Source: Dyella_B jejuensis
GTDB taxonomy: Bacteria; Pseudomonadota; Gammaproteobacteria; Xanthomonadales; Rhodanobacteraceae
DNA: 64,000 nt
Direction of reading: 5' to 3'
NCBI RefSeq assembly: GCF_044904675.1
Contig: NZ_JADIKJ010000009.1
Coordinates: forward strand, 62,001 to 126,000
In this document: in pieces, positions 9,083 through 18,263 of the stretch
How positions within the stretch are numbered: position 1 is the first letter of the stretch
How the letters are laid out: each line of letters opens with the position of its first letter
Program-made: the position numbers and the translations under genes
Notes under the pieces: model-generated
The model's input: only the letters and a program-made list of their open reading frames with translations
What the model was told of the DNA's origin: nothing
Database searches by the model: none

Positions 9083-10117
9083 ATGAACGTGCAGCTTTCC
9101 AGCAGCGGCATCGGGCACGGCGCGCTGACCGGCACGGGCAAGGCCAGGCCGGTCGATGCCGCCACGCTCGGTCCGGCAAAGAGCGCTCCATCCGGAGCGG
9201 CGCGACGCCACGCAAGCGCCGCGCGGCGCACCGAATTCGCCGCGCAGCAGGAACACGTCAATCGTCAGGTAACTTATGCGCAGCGCTCGATCGTCTTCAT
9301 CGAACAGACGCTCGCCTCGCTGCAAGAACTGAAAGCCGCGTTGAGCGGCAGCGCCGGCCGTGGCGCCAGCGCATCCTCCAATGTCCAAGCCAGCCTCGAC
9401 CGGGTGCAGGCCCAGTGGCAGACGCGCCACGGCGCCACTGGCGGCGCGCTTGGCCCGGACCTGGTATTCGACGATCAAGGCAGCGCACGGCAGAGCTTCC
9501 GCGTGCACGCCCTGACGCTGGAAGCCTTGCAGAACGAGCGCGCAGAAGTGCTCACCGTATATCCGCGTGGCGCGGGCAAACCCTCGGTATCGCTACCGAT
9601 CGACGGTCGCTATCGCTCGGACCACGAATGGGCGCGCCGCGTTGACTACGCGCTGGCTGCCAGCGGCATCAATGCCAGCGTCAACGAGGAGCGCGAACTG
9701 GCCTTCGATACCCAGGAAAGCCGCTGGCCGGAGTTGCAACAACACCTGATGATCCAGGGCAACGGCCATCGCTTTCCGGGCGGTCGTCCCAGTCGTGCGC
9801 AAGCCGAAGCGATCAAGCCGCCGATCGATCCGTCCGCCTGGCAAATCGGCAATGCTGCCGAGCGGCGCCAGACGCTGCGCAGCACCGTGCATGCGCTCGA
9901 CCACCTGCAACAGGTCCGGGAGAGTCTGGACCGCATGCTGGCCCACGCCCATTCGGCCATTCGGCCTGACCGCGACGTACAAACCGGCGAGGCGGCACAG
10001 ATTGCCGCGACCTTCGACGCCATGCTGGAGCAAACGAACGACTTCCAGCGCTTCACCACCATCGGCGCGGCGCTGCGCGGACTCAACGATTATCGCGTGC
10101 GATCCGTGATTGGCTGA
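9083..10117 (+). CDS. Uncharacterised protein at the end of the flg operon
   Basis: 344 aa, starting 8 nt after the flgL stop on the same strand, so almost certainly co-transcribed with the flg genes. I do not recognise the family. Visible features: an Ala/Ser/Gly-rich N-terminus without signal peptide, a helical charged segment around residues 50-85 (HVNRQVTYAQRSIVFIEQTLASLQELK), a middle region with alternating beta-like stretches (EVLTVYPRGAGKPSVSLPI), and a helical C-terminus (HALDHLQQVRESLDRMLAHAH, IAATFDAMLEQTNDFQRFTTI). It resembles a cytoplasmic or type-III-exported accessory protein; flagellar function is inferred only from position. Confidence 0.75.
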   Translation: MNVQLSSSGIGHGALTGTGKARPVDAATLGPAKSAPSGAARRHASAARRTEFAAQQEHVNRQVTYAQRSIVFIEQTLASLQELKAALSGSAGRGASASSNVQASLDRVQAQWQTRHGATGGALGPDLVFDDQGSARQSFRVHALTLEALQNERAEVLTVYPRGAGKPSVSLPIDGRYRSDHEWARRVDYALAASGINASVNEERELAFDTQESRWPELQQHLMIQGNGHRFPGGRPSRAQAEAIKPPIDPSAWQIGNAAERRQTLRSTVHALDHLQQVRESLDRMLAHAHSAIRPDRDVQTGEAAQIAATFDAMLEQTNDFQRFTTIGAALRGLNDYRVRSVIG

Positions 10118-10461
10118 GCGAGGCCTGGCGCAAATCTTCGTTTGCGTCAGGGAAAAGGGACCAAGGGCGAGGCTTGCGGCGCGCCATGACGAAAAGCAGC
10201 TTGGAAACGGGGGCCGGGGCAAGCCAGCCCCTCACCCCAACCCTCTCCCCGGAGGGGAGAGGGAGCAAGCCCGCTGCTTTTCTTCTTCCCCTGCGGAGAG
10301 AGAGAGAGAGCAAGCCCGCAAGCACGCCTGCTTTTCTTCCTCTCCCCTCCGGGACACGCAGGGAGAGCACATGGATGTGCCCGGCTTGAGGAGCGAGGAG
10401 AGGACCGAGGTGAGGGGCAACCCCAGCCGAAACGGAAAGCACCGCATGGCGCGTCAAGCTG
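10118..10461. repeat. Intergenic region rich in GC hairpin repeats and a GA microsatellite
   Basis: No gene is seen. It holds a perfect palindrome CCCTCTCCCC-N3-GGGGAGAGGG (10241-10263), a partial duplication of a segment containing GAGCAAGCCCG and TGCTTTTCTTC (first near 10263, again near 10308), a (GA)n run near 10295-10310, and a 53-bp sequence at 10365-10417 whose inverted copy lies at 13811-13864. These belong to a dispersed repeat family also seen at 20299-20479 and 57264-57300. It lies between convergent transcripts, so it may also serve as a transcription end. Confidence 0.8.
10365..10417 (+). repeat. 53-bp repeat, left inverted copy flanking the CHASE2 two-component genes
   Basis: It starts GAGCACATGGATG and includes GAGGAGCGAGG. 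It matches the reverse complement of 13811-13864 at about 48 of 54 aligned positions by eye. The two copies bracket exactly the kinase and regulator genes (10462-13590). Confidence 0.8.
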
Positions 10462-12738
10462 TCACGCGCGCGGTAGCGCGATGCGCACGTCCGTACCTTG
10501 GCCAGGCTGGCTCGCCACCGTGATCGAACCACCGTGCCGCTCGATCACGGTCTTCACGAACGGCAGGCCCAGTCCCACTCCCATGTCCACTTCCGGCTTG
10601 CCCGCTACCTGGAAGAACGGATCGAACAGGTGCGCCAGGTCCTCCTCGGCAATGCCGATACCCTGGTCCACGATATGCAGCAGCATGCCGCTATCGCCAT
10701 CGTCGACGATTCGCAGCGTGATCGTGGTATGCGGCGGCGAGTATTTGAGGGCGTTGTCGATCACGTTGACCAAGGCACGTATCAGCATGTCCGCATTGCC
10801 GCGCAGCAGGGTATCGTCGAGCCCGCATTCCGGACCGATCAACTCGATCGATTTGTTCTCGGCGGCCGGCCATAGCTGGTCGATGGCTTCCGCCGCCATA
10901 TCCAGCAAGGCAACCGGCGCGAAAGCGTCGCGGCGCAACTGTTCGGCGCGCGAGAGCTGCAGGAAATCCTTGGCGACGCGCAGGGAATAATCGGCCTGGC
11001 GCCGCAGATCATCCAGAAAAGCACGGTCCGGCGGAGCATCGCGCCGATGGCCTTCGGCGCGCTCTTCGATCAGTGAAAGAATGGTCGACAGCGGACTGCG
11101 CAGATCGTGCGCGATATGGCGCAATGCCTGGCGATCGTGCGTAACGCCCTCCTTGATGCCGGCAATATCGATCAGGCACGCCAGGAACGATGCCCGCCCT
11201 TCCGCCACACCGGGGTGCAGCGAGCTATCGGCGCTGGCATAGGGCACGTAAAGCAGCATGTGCTCGCGTCCACCGAGCGTGACTTCCTCGCTGGCGCTTT
11301 CCTCGCCGCTGCAATGGGTGGCGACCAGGCGTTGCACTTCGGGCAATGACATGCCGTCTTCTCCCGGCGCAGCCATCATTTCGGCAGCCTTGGCGTTCCA
11401 GACCGAAACCTGCCCGTTGTCGACCACGAACACCGGATACGGCAGCTGATTGATCATGCTGACGAAGGTGCTTTGCCAGGCGCGGATTTCGCGCATGGCA
11501 TGGCGGATCTGCTCCAGCGGGTCGCGCCGGGCTTGCATGGGCGGCGGCGCAGCGCCCCCCGCGGCCGCCACGCCGACCGTGGCGCGAATGGCGCGCAGCT
11601 TGCCGATTTCACGCTGCAGCAGATTCTGCGTTCGACGCAACCGCTCCCAGGCGAAATGCGCATAGATCAGCACGCACACCAAAGGCAGAAGTCCCAGCCC
11701 CAGCCAACGATGCAGGCTGCCGAGCAACAGCATCGGCAGCAGCAGCATCAGCACGCCCCACGCATAAGCGGCGGCGTGCATCCAGCCGCCGCGGACCAGA
11801 AGGCAGATCAGCACCATGCCCAGCGCGATGGCCAGATAAATGGGAATCGCCATATAAACGGGCAGTTCGCTGGCCATATTGCCGCTGACCACGGCATCGG
11901 CCACGAGTGCATCCAGCTGCGCGCGCGATACCGCATCCATATGCAGCGATGAAATCCGGAAACCCGCATCCTCGCCGACGGCATCGCCGACGAATACCAT
12001 CTTGCTGGCAAAAGCATCCGCCGGCACGCGGCCGTCGATGACGTCGGAAAACGAGTACTGCGGCACATGCGCAGGATCGCTCATCATCACCAGCACGGCA
12101 TCCTTGCGCGTGGCCGCCACCGATAAGGCATAAGCGCGCTGATGCGCCTGCGGCCTGGCATGTTGCGCACCGGCCACCCGAATGGCTTCGAGCACGATAT
12201 TCGGGGTTGCGCCCTGCGCCGGGGGCAGGTACGGCACGAAACCGTTGACCGCGCCGTAATGGCCGACCGTGAAGTGGCGCTGCCCGCGCCCGGCCGCCTG
12301 GGCCCGCAACAAGGTCGGCAAGGCGTCGGCCGATTGTTCCAGCGCATTGCCGGATACCGGCAGCACCACGTTGCCGTTGCGCGCCATGACGGCGGCCAGT
12401 TCGCCGGTATGCGTATCCGAGGCCAGCGCATAGTCGAGCGTGACGCTGGCGGCGCGGTCCAGGCGTTCGAGCAGTTCGCCGGTGCGTGCGGTCAGGCCGT
12501 CGGTGCCGTATTCGCGCAGCGTCTTGCCGTCGATCAGCACCACGGCAACCTGTTGCGTGCCCGGATGGCTGAACCAGCGCGTTGACAGGTCGAACAGCAC
12601 TTTGTCGAGCGCGCCGGACATGCTCGCGCCAAGCGGATGCCCGCTTAGCGCCGCCAGCACCAGCACGAAGCCGATGAAAAGAATTCTCGCCTTGGCGGTG
12701 CGGGAAAGACGGCGAACGATGGCTCGAAGCGGCAACAT
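10462..12738 (-). CDS. CHASE2-domain hybrid-type membrane sensor histidine kinase
   Basis: 758 aa. One N-terminal membrane segment (about residues 17-36) leads into a periplasmic CHASE2 sensor domain (about 38-290; VLIDGKTLREYG, YSFSDVIDG, FVGDAVGEDAGF), then three membrane segments (about 293-370), a short linker helix, a PAS-like region (INQLPYPVFVVDNGQVSVWN), a HisKA domain with phospho-acceptor H544 in IAHDLRSPL, and a full HATPase domain (NVIDNALKY, DQGIGI, GVGLGLPFV). It lies 81 nt downstream of its probable partner regulator on the same strand. Position between the two arms of the flagellar locus suggests, but does not prove, a role in its control. Confidence 0.92.
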   Translation of the reverse strand: MLPLRAIVRRLSRTAKARILFIGFVLVLAALSGHPLGASMSGALDKVLFDLSTRWFSHPGTQQVAVVLIDGKTLREYGTDGLTARTGELLERLDRAASVTLDYALASDTHTGELAAVMARNGNVVLPVSGNALEQSADALPTLLRAQAAGRGQRHFTVGHYGAVNGFVPYLPPAQGATPNIVLEAIRVAGAQHARPQAHQRAYALSVAATRKDAVLVMMSDPAHVPQYSFSDVIDGRVPADAFASKMVFVGDAVGEDAGFRISSLHMDAVSRAQLDALVADAVVSGNMASELPVYMAIPIYLAIALGMVLICLLVRGGWMHAAAYAWGVLMLLLPMLLLGSLHRWLGLGLLPLVCVLIYAHFAWERLRRTQNLLQREIGKLRAIRATVGVAAAGGAAPPPMQARRDPLEQIRHAMREIRAWQSTFVSMINQLPYPVFVVDNGQVSVWNAKAAEMMAAPGEDGMSLPEVQRLVATHCSGEESASEEVTLGGREHMLLYVPYASADSSLHPGVAEGRASFLACLIDIAGIKEGVTHDRQALRHIAHDLRSPLSTILSLIEERAEGHRRDAPPDRAFLDDLRRQADYSLRVAKDFLQLSRAEQLRRDAFAPVALLDMAAEAIDQLWPAAENKSIELIGPECGLDDTLLRGNADMLIRALVNVIDNALKYSPPHTTITLRIVDDGDSGMLLHIVDQGIGIAEEDLAHLFDPFFQVAGKPEVDMGVGLGLPFVKTVIERHGGSITVASQPGQGTDVRIALPRA

Positions 12739-12819
12739 CCGATGGCACCCCCTCTCACGAAATCTGTGCGGCCCGCCCTCCAGCCTTGCGATGGGGGCAA
12801 GATCGATCGAACGCGAAGA

Positions 12820-13590
12820 TCAATACATCGGCACCGCGCGCGCCGCCGAAGCCCGCGTGCCGGGCGCAGGCGCCTGCCGGCGGCCCGCCTGCGGCAACTC
12901 CTCCAGGCGATAGCCGTGGTTATACACCGTGGAAATCAGCATACCGTTCTTGGAACGCAACTGCAGCGTATTGCGCAGCTTGCTCACGTAGGTGGCCAGG
13001 GTCGCGTCGTACTTGCGATCGTTCTCGCCCCAGATCTTTTCGCACAATTGCTCCTTGGTCACCACGCAACCCACATGGCGGAAGAAGTACATGGCCAGCT
13101 GGAATTCGCGCGCCGACAGATTCACCAGTTTCTGTCCGTCCACGCCGTCCACCAATACGCTGCGCGCATCGGCATCGAGCGTATAGCGCCCCACTCTGAG
13201 CTTTCTCTCGCGCAGCGCGTCCGGATAATACTTGCGCGCCTGCGCCCGGATGCGGGCGACCAGTTCCGCCTCGCGGGCCGGCTTGACCAGGTAATCGTCC
13301 GCACCGCTGTCCAGGCCCTGCACGATGCTGCCTTCGTCGTCGTGCTGGGTAAGCATGATGATCGGCACGCCGGCGTGCGCACGGGTGGCACGGGCCCACT
13401 TGAGCACCTCGATACCGCACTTGCCGGGCACGTCCCAATCCAGCAGCAGCATGTCCGCCGGTTGCTGCTCGAGCATGGTCACGAAGCTGTTGCCTTCGTG
13501 GCGGATCACGCTTTCGTAGCCGGCCCGGTGCAACCAGTTGGCGACCGAGTGGGCCTGTTTCACGGTGTCTTCGAGAATGGCGATACGCAA
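12820..13590 (-). CDS. OmpR/PhoB-family response regulator, partner of the CHASE2 kinase
   Basis: 256 aa. Receiver domain with acidic pocket (LED at residues 6-8), phospho-acceptor D51 (LLLDWDVPG), Thr in IIMLTQHD and Lys in DYLVKPA. The C-terminal winged helix (about 135-235; SAREFQLAMYFFRHVG, YVSKLRNTLQL, TVYNHGYRLEEL) is OmpR-type. The start codon is TTG at 13590, preceded by GAGG at a spacing of about 9 nt; no better ATG fits the receiver start. A proline/alanine-rich tail follows the DNA-binding domain. Two 16-bp inverted elements upstream (13685, 13785) may be its control sites. Confidence 0.92.
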   Translation of the reverse strand: MRIAILEDTVKQAHSVANWLHRAGYESVIRHEGNSFVTMLEQQPADMLLLDWDVPGKCGIEVLKWARATRAHAGVPIIMLTQHDDEGSIVQGLDSGADDYLVKPAREAELVARIRAQARKYYPDALRERKLRVGRYTLDADARSVLVDGVDGQKLVNLSAREFQLAMYFFRHVGCVVTKEQLCEKIWGENDRKYDATLATYVSKLRNTLQLRSKNGMLISTVYNHGYRLEELPQAGRRQAPAPGTRASAARAVPMY

Positions 13591-13684
13591 GGTCGTGTCC
13601 TCAAGGAGTTGAAGAGAAACCTCCGGACGGCGGAGTCGCTATCCGGCACGCAAGAATCGTAATAATACGAGTCGGCCACAGACA

Positions 13685-13800
13685 TAAGACCCAGCCTAAA
13701 ATCTCAACAGATTGTTGAGAAAACCGTGAATTGGCGCCGTTCCCTGGGATTGATAGCCCATGACCAGGCGTTTCGGTGACAGTATTTAGGACTGGTCTTA
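13685..13800. promoter_or_regulatory. Pair of inverted 16-bp elements, 100 bp apart, upstream of the response regulator
   Basis: TAAGACC-N3-CCTAAA at 13685-13700 and its reverse complement TTTAGG-N3-GGTCTTA at 13785-13800 have centres exactly 100 bp apart. Between them lies a perfect 7-bp inverted repeat TCTCAAC-N5-GTTGAGA (13702-13720). The region is about 95-210 bp upstream of the regulator start and contains no gene. Possible operators for an autoregulatory DNA loop; function is inferred. Confidence 0.45.
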
Positions 13801-13810
13801 GACACGATTA

Positions 13811-13864
13811 CCCCTTCCCCCGGTCCTATCCTCGCTCCTCAAAGCCGGGCCCATCCATGTGCTC
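13811..13864 (-). repeat. 54-bp repeat, right inverted copy flanking the CHASE2 two-component genes
   Basis: The reverse complement aligns with 10365-10417 (about 48 of 54 identical by eye). Similarity appears to continue weakly outward on both sides (pyrimidine-rich CTTTTC-CTTC-CTCTCCC stretch). Together with 13591-13810 this is the 378-bp gene-free gap between the regulator and flhA. Confidence 0.78.
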
Positions 13865-13968
13865 GCGCGCGCCAGTGCAGAGAGGGAGAGAAGGAAAAGC
13901 TTGCAGCAGCGCTGCCTGACCGGTGGCAATGACAAAGCACGCGCGGTCCATTCCAGCGCAGAACGACC

Positions 13969-16059
13969 TCAGCCCAACGTACCCACGATGCTTACTTCCC
14001 TGGTTTCCGGAATTTCGTTGTACGACAGCACATGCAAGCCTGACGCGAACAAGCGCGCATAGCGAGCGAGGATCGGGCGCAGGCGCGGGATCACCAGCAA
14101 CAACGGCGATGCGCCCTGCTGCTTGAGCTGCTCGCGCACCGCCGGCATGTTGAGCTGCAATTGGGCCAGCACATTGGGATCGATGGGATAGCTGTCCAGC
14201 ACCATGCGGCCGCCGGCCTGTTCGGCGCGACTCAGGTCGCCCAGCAGCAAGCGCTCCAGCTCCGGAGTCAGGCTGAAGCCCTTCACTTCCGGTTGCGCAC
14301 CGGCGATCGATGCCACGATCTGGCGGCGCAGCGCGCAACGCACTTCCGCTACCAGCAATACCGGCTCCTTGGTGGCCTCGGAGGCTTCCACCAGGGTAGC
14401 GGCAATCGATTCGATATCCTTCAGCGATACCTGCTCGGTAAGCAGCAAGCGGAATACCTTGCGCAGCTGGCTATGCGTCATGCACTTGCCCAGCGCCTCG
14501 CTCAACGCGGGCGCCAAGGCCTTCAGGCGCTCCAGCATCGCGGTGACGTTGTCGTAGCTGAAAAGCTCCGGCAGATGATCTTGCACGACCTTGGATACAT
14601 GCGTGGCGATCACCGTGGCACCATCGACCACCTGGTATCCCAAGCCGAGCGCATGGGCCTTTTCGCCGGGCTCGATCCAGGTCACGCGCATGCCATAGGC
14701 CGGATCGACGCCTGGTACGCCATCGAGTTCGCCGTACACGGAAGGCGACGGGATCGCCATCAGGCGATCGGCATGCACCTGCGCCTGCGCTACCACGGTG
14801 CCGCTGAGGATGATGGAATATTGCGAAGGCGGCTGGCCCAGGTCATCGCGCGCGCCGATCGGCGGCACCAGAAAACCCAGCGTTTCGGAAAGGCTCTGGC
14901 GCATGCCGCGCAGGCGCTTGGTCAGCGCGGCGCCCTGCGCTTCGTCGATCAGGCCCACCAGCTTGTAACCCAGCGACACGGCCACCGGCTCGACATACGG
15001 CAAGCTGCTCCAATCCAGGGTGGGCTGGCTCGGCGCCAGCAACGCCGCCTCGACGTCGCGCGTAGCCTGGTCTTCGGCCACCGGTTGTTGGCGCTGCATG
15101 CGCCAGCCGACAAACCCCAGCAGCGCGGCGAATCCCAGGAAGGTCAGCGCCGGCATGCCCGGCAGCAGCGCCAGCAGGAACAGCAGGCCCGCGGCGCCGA
15201 ACATCACATTCGGCGATGCCAGCAACTGCCGGCTCAATTGCTGTTCGAAATCCCCGTCCGCGCTGATGCGCGTGACGATGATCGCCGCGGCCGCCGACAG
15301 CAGCAGCGCGGGAATCTGCGCCACCAGGCCGTCGCCGATGGTAAGCAAGCCGAACAGATGGAAGGCTTCGGCCGCGCTCAGGTCGTACATGGTCATGCCG
15401 ATGGTCACGCCGCCGAGCATGTTGATGATCAACACCAGGATGCCGGCGATGGCGTCGCCACGCACGAACTTCGACGCGCCGTCCATCGCACCGTAGAAAT
15501 CCGCCTCGGTGGACACTTCGGCGCGGCGCCGCTGCGCCTGTTCCTGGGTGATCAGGCCGGCATTGAGATCGGCATCGATCGCCATCTGCTTGCCCGGCAA
15601 CGCATCCAGGGTGAAACGCGCCGATACCTCGGAAATGCGCTCGGCACCCTTGGTGACCACCACGAAGTTGATGATCATCAGAATGACGAACACCACCAGG
15701 CCGACCACGAAGTTGCTGCCGATCACCACGTTGCCGAATGCTTCGACCACATGGCCGGCGGCGTCGGTGCCGTTATGGCCGTTGAGCAACACCGCCCGCG
15801 TGGAGGCCACGTTGAGCATCAGGCGCATCAGCGTGGCGCCCAGGATCACGGTCGGGAAGGCCGAGAAATCCAGCGGCTTCTTGACCGTGACGCTGACCAG
15901 GATCACCACGATCGCCAACGCGATGTTGAACGTGAACAGCACGTCCAGCAGCATCGGCGGCAGCGGCAGGATCAACATGCCCAGGATGATCAACAAGGCG
16001 ATGGGCGCGGCGAATTTCTGCCGGCGCAGGCCGGCGACGAAAGCAGTCATGATATTCAT
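13969..16059 (-). CDS. flhA: FlhA, flagellar type III export gate protein
   Basis: 696 aa, full length. Eight membrane segments fill the N-terminal half, with the conserved FHIPEP block (DFSAFPTVILGATLMRLMLNVASTR near residues 65-90) and SARFTLDALPGKQMAIDADLNAG; the C-terminal cytoplasmic domain (GARDDLGQPPSQY onward) docks export chaperones. It is the last gene of a packed fliM-N-P-Q-R-flhB-flhA run, overlapping flhB by 4 nt. No flhF, flhG or fliA follows, unlike polar flagellar loci of gammaproteobacteria. Confidence 0.96.
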   Translation of the reverse strand: MNIMTAFVAGLRRQKFAAPIALLIILGMLILPLPPMLLDVLFTFNIALAIVVILVSVTVKKPLDFSAFPTVILGATLMRLMLNVASTRAVLLNGHNGTDAAGHVVEAFGNVVIGSNFVVGLVVFVILMIINFVVVTKGAERISEVSARFTLDALPGKQMAIDADLNAGLITQEQAQRRRAEVSTEADFYGAMDGASKFVRGDAIAGILVLIINMLGGVTIGMTMYDLSAAEAFHLFGLLTIGDGLVAQIPALLLSAAAAIIVTRISADGDFEQQLSRQLLASPNVMFGAAGLLFLLALLPGMPALTFLGFAALLGFVGWRMQRQQPVAEDQATRDVEAALLAPSQPTLDWSSLPYVEPVAVSLGYKLVGLIDEAQGAALTKRLRGMRQSLSETLGFLVPPIGARDDLGQPPSQYSIILSGTVVAQAQVHADRLMAIPSPSVYGELDGVPGVDPAYGMRVTWIEPGEKAHALGLGYQVVDGATVIATHVSKVVQDHLPELFSYDNVTAMLERLKALAPALSEALGKCMTHSQLRKVFRLLLTEQVSLKDIESIAATLVEASEATKEPVLLVAEVRCALRRQIVASIAGAQPEVKGFSLTPELERLLLGDLSRAEQAGGRMVLDSYPIDPNVLAQLQLNMPAVREQLKQQGASPLLLVIPRLRPILARYARLFASGLHVLSYNEIPETREVSIVGTLG

Positions 16060-17201
16060 GGCGGATGCGGATCGGACAACGTTTGGGGAATGTCGAAATC
16101 ACCGGGCAGCGTCGGCGCAAGCGCGCGCTGCCCCTGGCGGAAAGCTTTGATCTGCAGCACGTAGGTCAGCACCTGCGCCACCGCGCGATACAGCGCCGCG
16201 GGAATCTGCTGGTTGACCTGGCTGCTGTGGTAGATGGCGCGCGCCAGCGGCGGCAGCTCCAGAATCTCCACCTTGTGTTCGCGCGCCACCTGGCGGATGA
16301 ACAACGCGGTTTCCTCGATGCCCTTGGCCAGCACGTAGGGGGCCTGCGCCCTGGCTTCGTCGTATTTCAGGGCGACGGCATAGTGCGTGGGATTGACCAC
16401 CACCACGTCCGCGTCGGGCACGGCCTTGCGGATGCTCCGCCGCGCCAGCTGCCGCTGCAACTGGCGGATGCGGCTCTTCACTTCCGGCCGGCCCTCGTTG
16501 TTCTTGTGCTCTTCCTTGATGTCCTGCTTGCTCATGCGCTGCTCGCGCATGTACAGCAGCCGCTGCATGGGCAGGTCGATCAGCGAAAACAGGATCAGTA
16601 TCGCGCTCAGCACCAGCACCGAGTCCACCAGCAAGGTAGCCCCGCCGCGCAGGGCGTCGGCCAACGGCGCGCCCTGCAGGCGCACGAAAGCGTTGACGTT
16701 GGCCGCGCACAGGTACCACAGCACCGTACCGATCGCCGCCGCCTTCAGCACGGTCGCCGCCAGTTGCACGTAATGCTTGGCCGAGACCAGGCGCTTGAGG
16801 TTGGCGATCGGGTTGAGCTTGCCGAACTTCGGCATGAGATTCTTCGGTGCGAAGACCCAGCCGCCCGGCACCAGCGACGCCGCGACCACGCCCAGCGGCA
16901 CCGCCAGCAATGGCAGCACCATCTTCGCTATCAGCACCAGGATGCTGGGAAACATCAGCGAACTGGCATTCTGCACGCCATCCAGGCCGGCGCCGTCGAA
17001 ACGCGCCAGCGATAGCGCGAATACGCGCCGGAAATCGCCCAGCCAGCTTGGCATCATCACGATCAGGATCTTGAGCGCGACGAACAAGCCCACTGCCGTC
17101 CCCACGTCGCGGGAGCGCGCGACCTGTCCCTCTTCCCGCGCCTTGCGCAGTTTTTGCGGGGTGGCTTTCTCGGTCTTGTCGCCGGCGGATGCCTGACTCA
17201 T
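16056..17201 (-). CDS. flhB: FlhB, export gate switch protein
   Basis: 381 aa. Starts MSQASAGDKTEKATPQKLRKAREEGQ-like, has four membrane segments, and the autocleavage motif N270-P-T-H (VVNPTHYAVALKY) that switches export from rod/hook to filament substrates. It overlaps fliR upstream and flhA downstream by 4 nt each, so all three are translationally coupled. Confidence 0.96.
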   Translation of the reverse strand: MSQASAGDKTEKATPQKLRKAREEGQVARSRDVGTAVGLFVALKILIVMMPSWLGDFRRVFALSLARFDGAGLDGVQNASSLMFPSILVLIAKMVLPLLAVPLGVVAASLVPGGWVFAPKNLMPKFGKLNPIANLKRLVSAKHYVQLAATVLKAAAIGTVLWYLCAANVNAFVRLQGAPLADALRGGATLLVDSVLVLSAILILFSLIDLPMQRLLYMREQRMSKQDIKEEHKNNEGRPEVKSRIRQLQRQLARRSIRKAVPDADVVVVNPTHYAVALKYDEARAQAPYVLAKGIEETALFIRQVAREHKVEILELPPLARAIYHSSQVNQQIPAALYRAVAQVLTYVLQIKAFRQGQRALAPTLPGDFDIPQTLSDPHPP

Positions 17202-17983
17202 GCCTTGGCCCCCCGTGCGGCGAGGCTGTCGAGCAGGTCGAGCACGTGCGTCATCATGCGGCCGAAATGTTCCGGCACCGCCGGCAACAGCGCCGTGACC
17301 AGCAACAAGCCGAACACCGTGGTGATCGAAAAGCCCAGCGAAAACAGATTGAGCGTGGGCGCCACGCGATTGAGGAAACCCATGCCCATCTGCACCACCA
17401 GGATGGCGAACACCACCGGCAAGGCCATCATCAGCGCGACCGCGAACACCCAGCCCACGCCGTGGGCCATGCGTTGCAGCGAGGCCGCATCCAGCCCGGT
17501 GCCGCCGACCGGCCAGATCTGGAAACTGCGCGCCAGCACCTGCGTCACCACCAGATGACCGTCCATCGAAAAGAACAGCAGCACGAACAAGACGTACAGC
17601 AGGCTGGACATCGCATCGCTAGGCGCGCCGTTGACCGGATCATTCATCATCGCCATCGACAGACCCATCTGCGAAGAAATCATCGTGCCCAGCACCATCA
17701 GCCCGGACAGCACCAGATGGAAGGCAAATCCGAGCAGGCCGCCGATCATGACCTGCTCGGCCATCAAGGCCACGCCCGGCAACGACACCGGATCCACGGC
17801 GGGCATGGCCGGCATCGCCGGCTGCGACACCACCGCCAGCGCCAGCGCGATCAGCGCGCGCCCGCGCATCGGGATCATCGCCTCGCCCAGGATCGGCGCG
17901 GCGGCGAATGCCGCGGCGAAACGGCAGAACGGCCAGATCACGGCCGCGACCAACGCTGGCAATTGCTGCATCAGCGCTTCCAT
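17198..17983 (-). CDS. fliR: FliR, export gate protein
   Basis: 261 aa from the ATG at 17983 (MEALMQQLPALVAAVIWPFCRF), 8 nt after the fliQ stop. The frame is open further upstream into fliQ but without FliR similarity. Six hydrophobic segments, with the conserved IGGLLGFAFHLVLSGLMVLGTMISSQMGLSMA region. FliR joins FliP and FliQ in the export gate core. Confidence 0.95.
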   Translation of the reverse strand: MEALMQQLPALVAAVIWPFCRFAAAFAAAPILGEAMIPMRGRALIALALAVVSQPAMPAMPAVDPVSLPGVALMAEQVMIGGLLGFAFHLVLSGLMVLGTMISSQMGLSMAMMNDPVNGAPSDAMSSLLYVLFVLLFFSMDGHLVVTQVLARSFQIWPVGGTGLDAASLQRMAHGVGWVFAVALMMALPVVFAILVVQMGMGFLNRVAPTLNLFSLGFSITTVFGLLLVTALLPAVPEHFGRMMTHVLDLLDSLAARGAKA

Positions 17984-17991
17984 GCCGGGCC

Positions 17992-18261
17992 TCAACCCAC
18001 CAGCTGCGAAGCGCGCTGGAAAATATTCACGGTGTACTGCATCAGCTTGTCGCTGACCCAATAGCCGGACAAGCCGATCGCCACCAGCGTCACCAGCAGG
18101 CGCGGCAGGAAGCTCATGGTCTGCTCGTTGATCTGCGTGGCGGCCTGGAACAGGCTCACCAACACGCCCACGATCAGGCCCGGGGTAATCAGCACCATCA
18201 CGATCAGCATGACCAGGCGCAAGGCGTCGATGGCAATGTCCGCAGCGATATCCGGCGTCAT
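17992..18261 (-). CDS. fliQ: FliQ, export gate protein
   Basis: 89 aa, the standard length, with two membrane helices (residues about 14-37 and 53-72) and the conserved segment GLIVGVLVSLFQAATQINEQTMSFLPRLL. It is placed between fliP (2-nt gap) and fliR, as in most flagellar and type III secretion loci. Confidence 0.96.
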   Translation of the reverse strand: MTPDIAADIAIDALRLVMLIVMVLITPGLIVGVLVSLFQAATQINEQTMSFLPRLLVTLVAIGLSGYWVSDKLMQYTVNIFQRASQLVG

Positions 18262-18263
18262 GG

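Noticed and set aside
10241..10420. CRISPR array suggested by repeated GC-rich units
   Set aside because: Repeats are palindromic, irregularly spaced, without uniform spacers, and no cas genes are present.
14161..16164. Long plus-strand open frame of 667 codons opposite flhA
   Set aside because: Rich in His, Gln and Arg, typical of antisense frames in GC-rich DNA; flhA on the minus strand explains the stretch.
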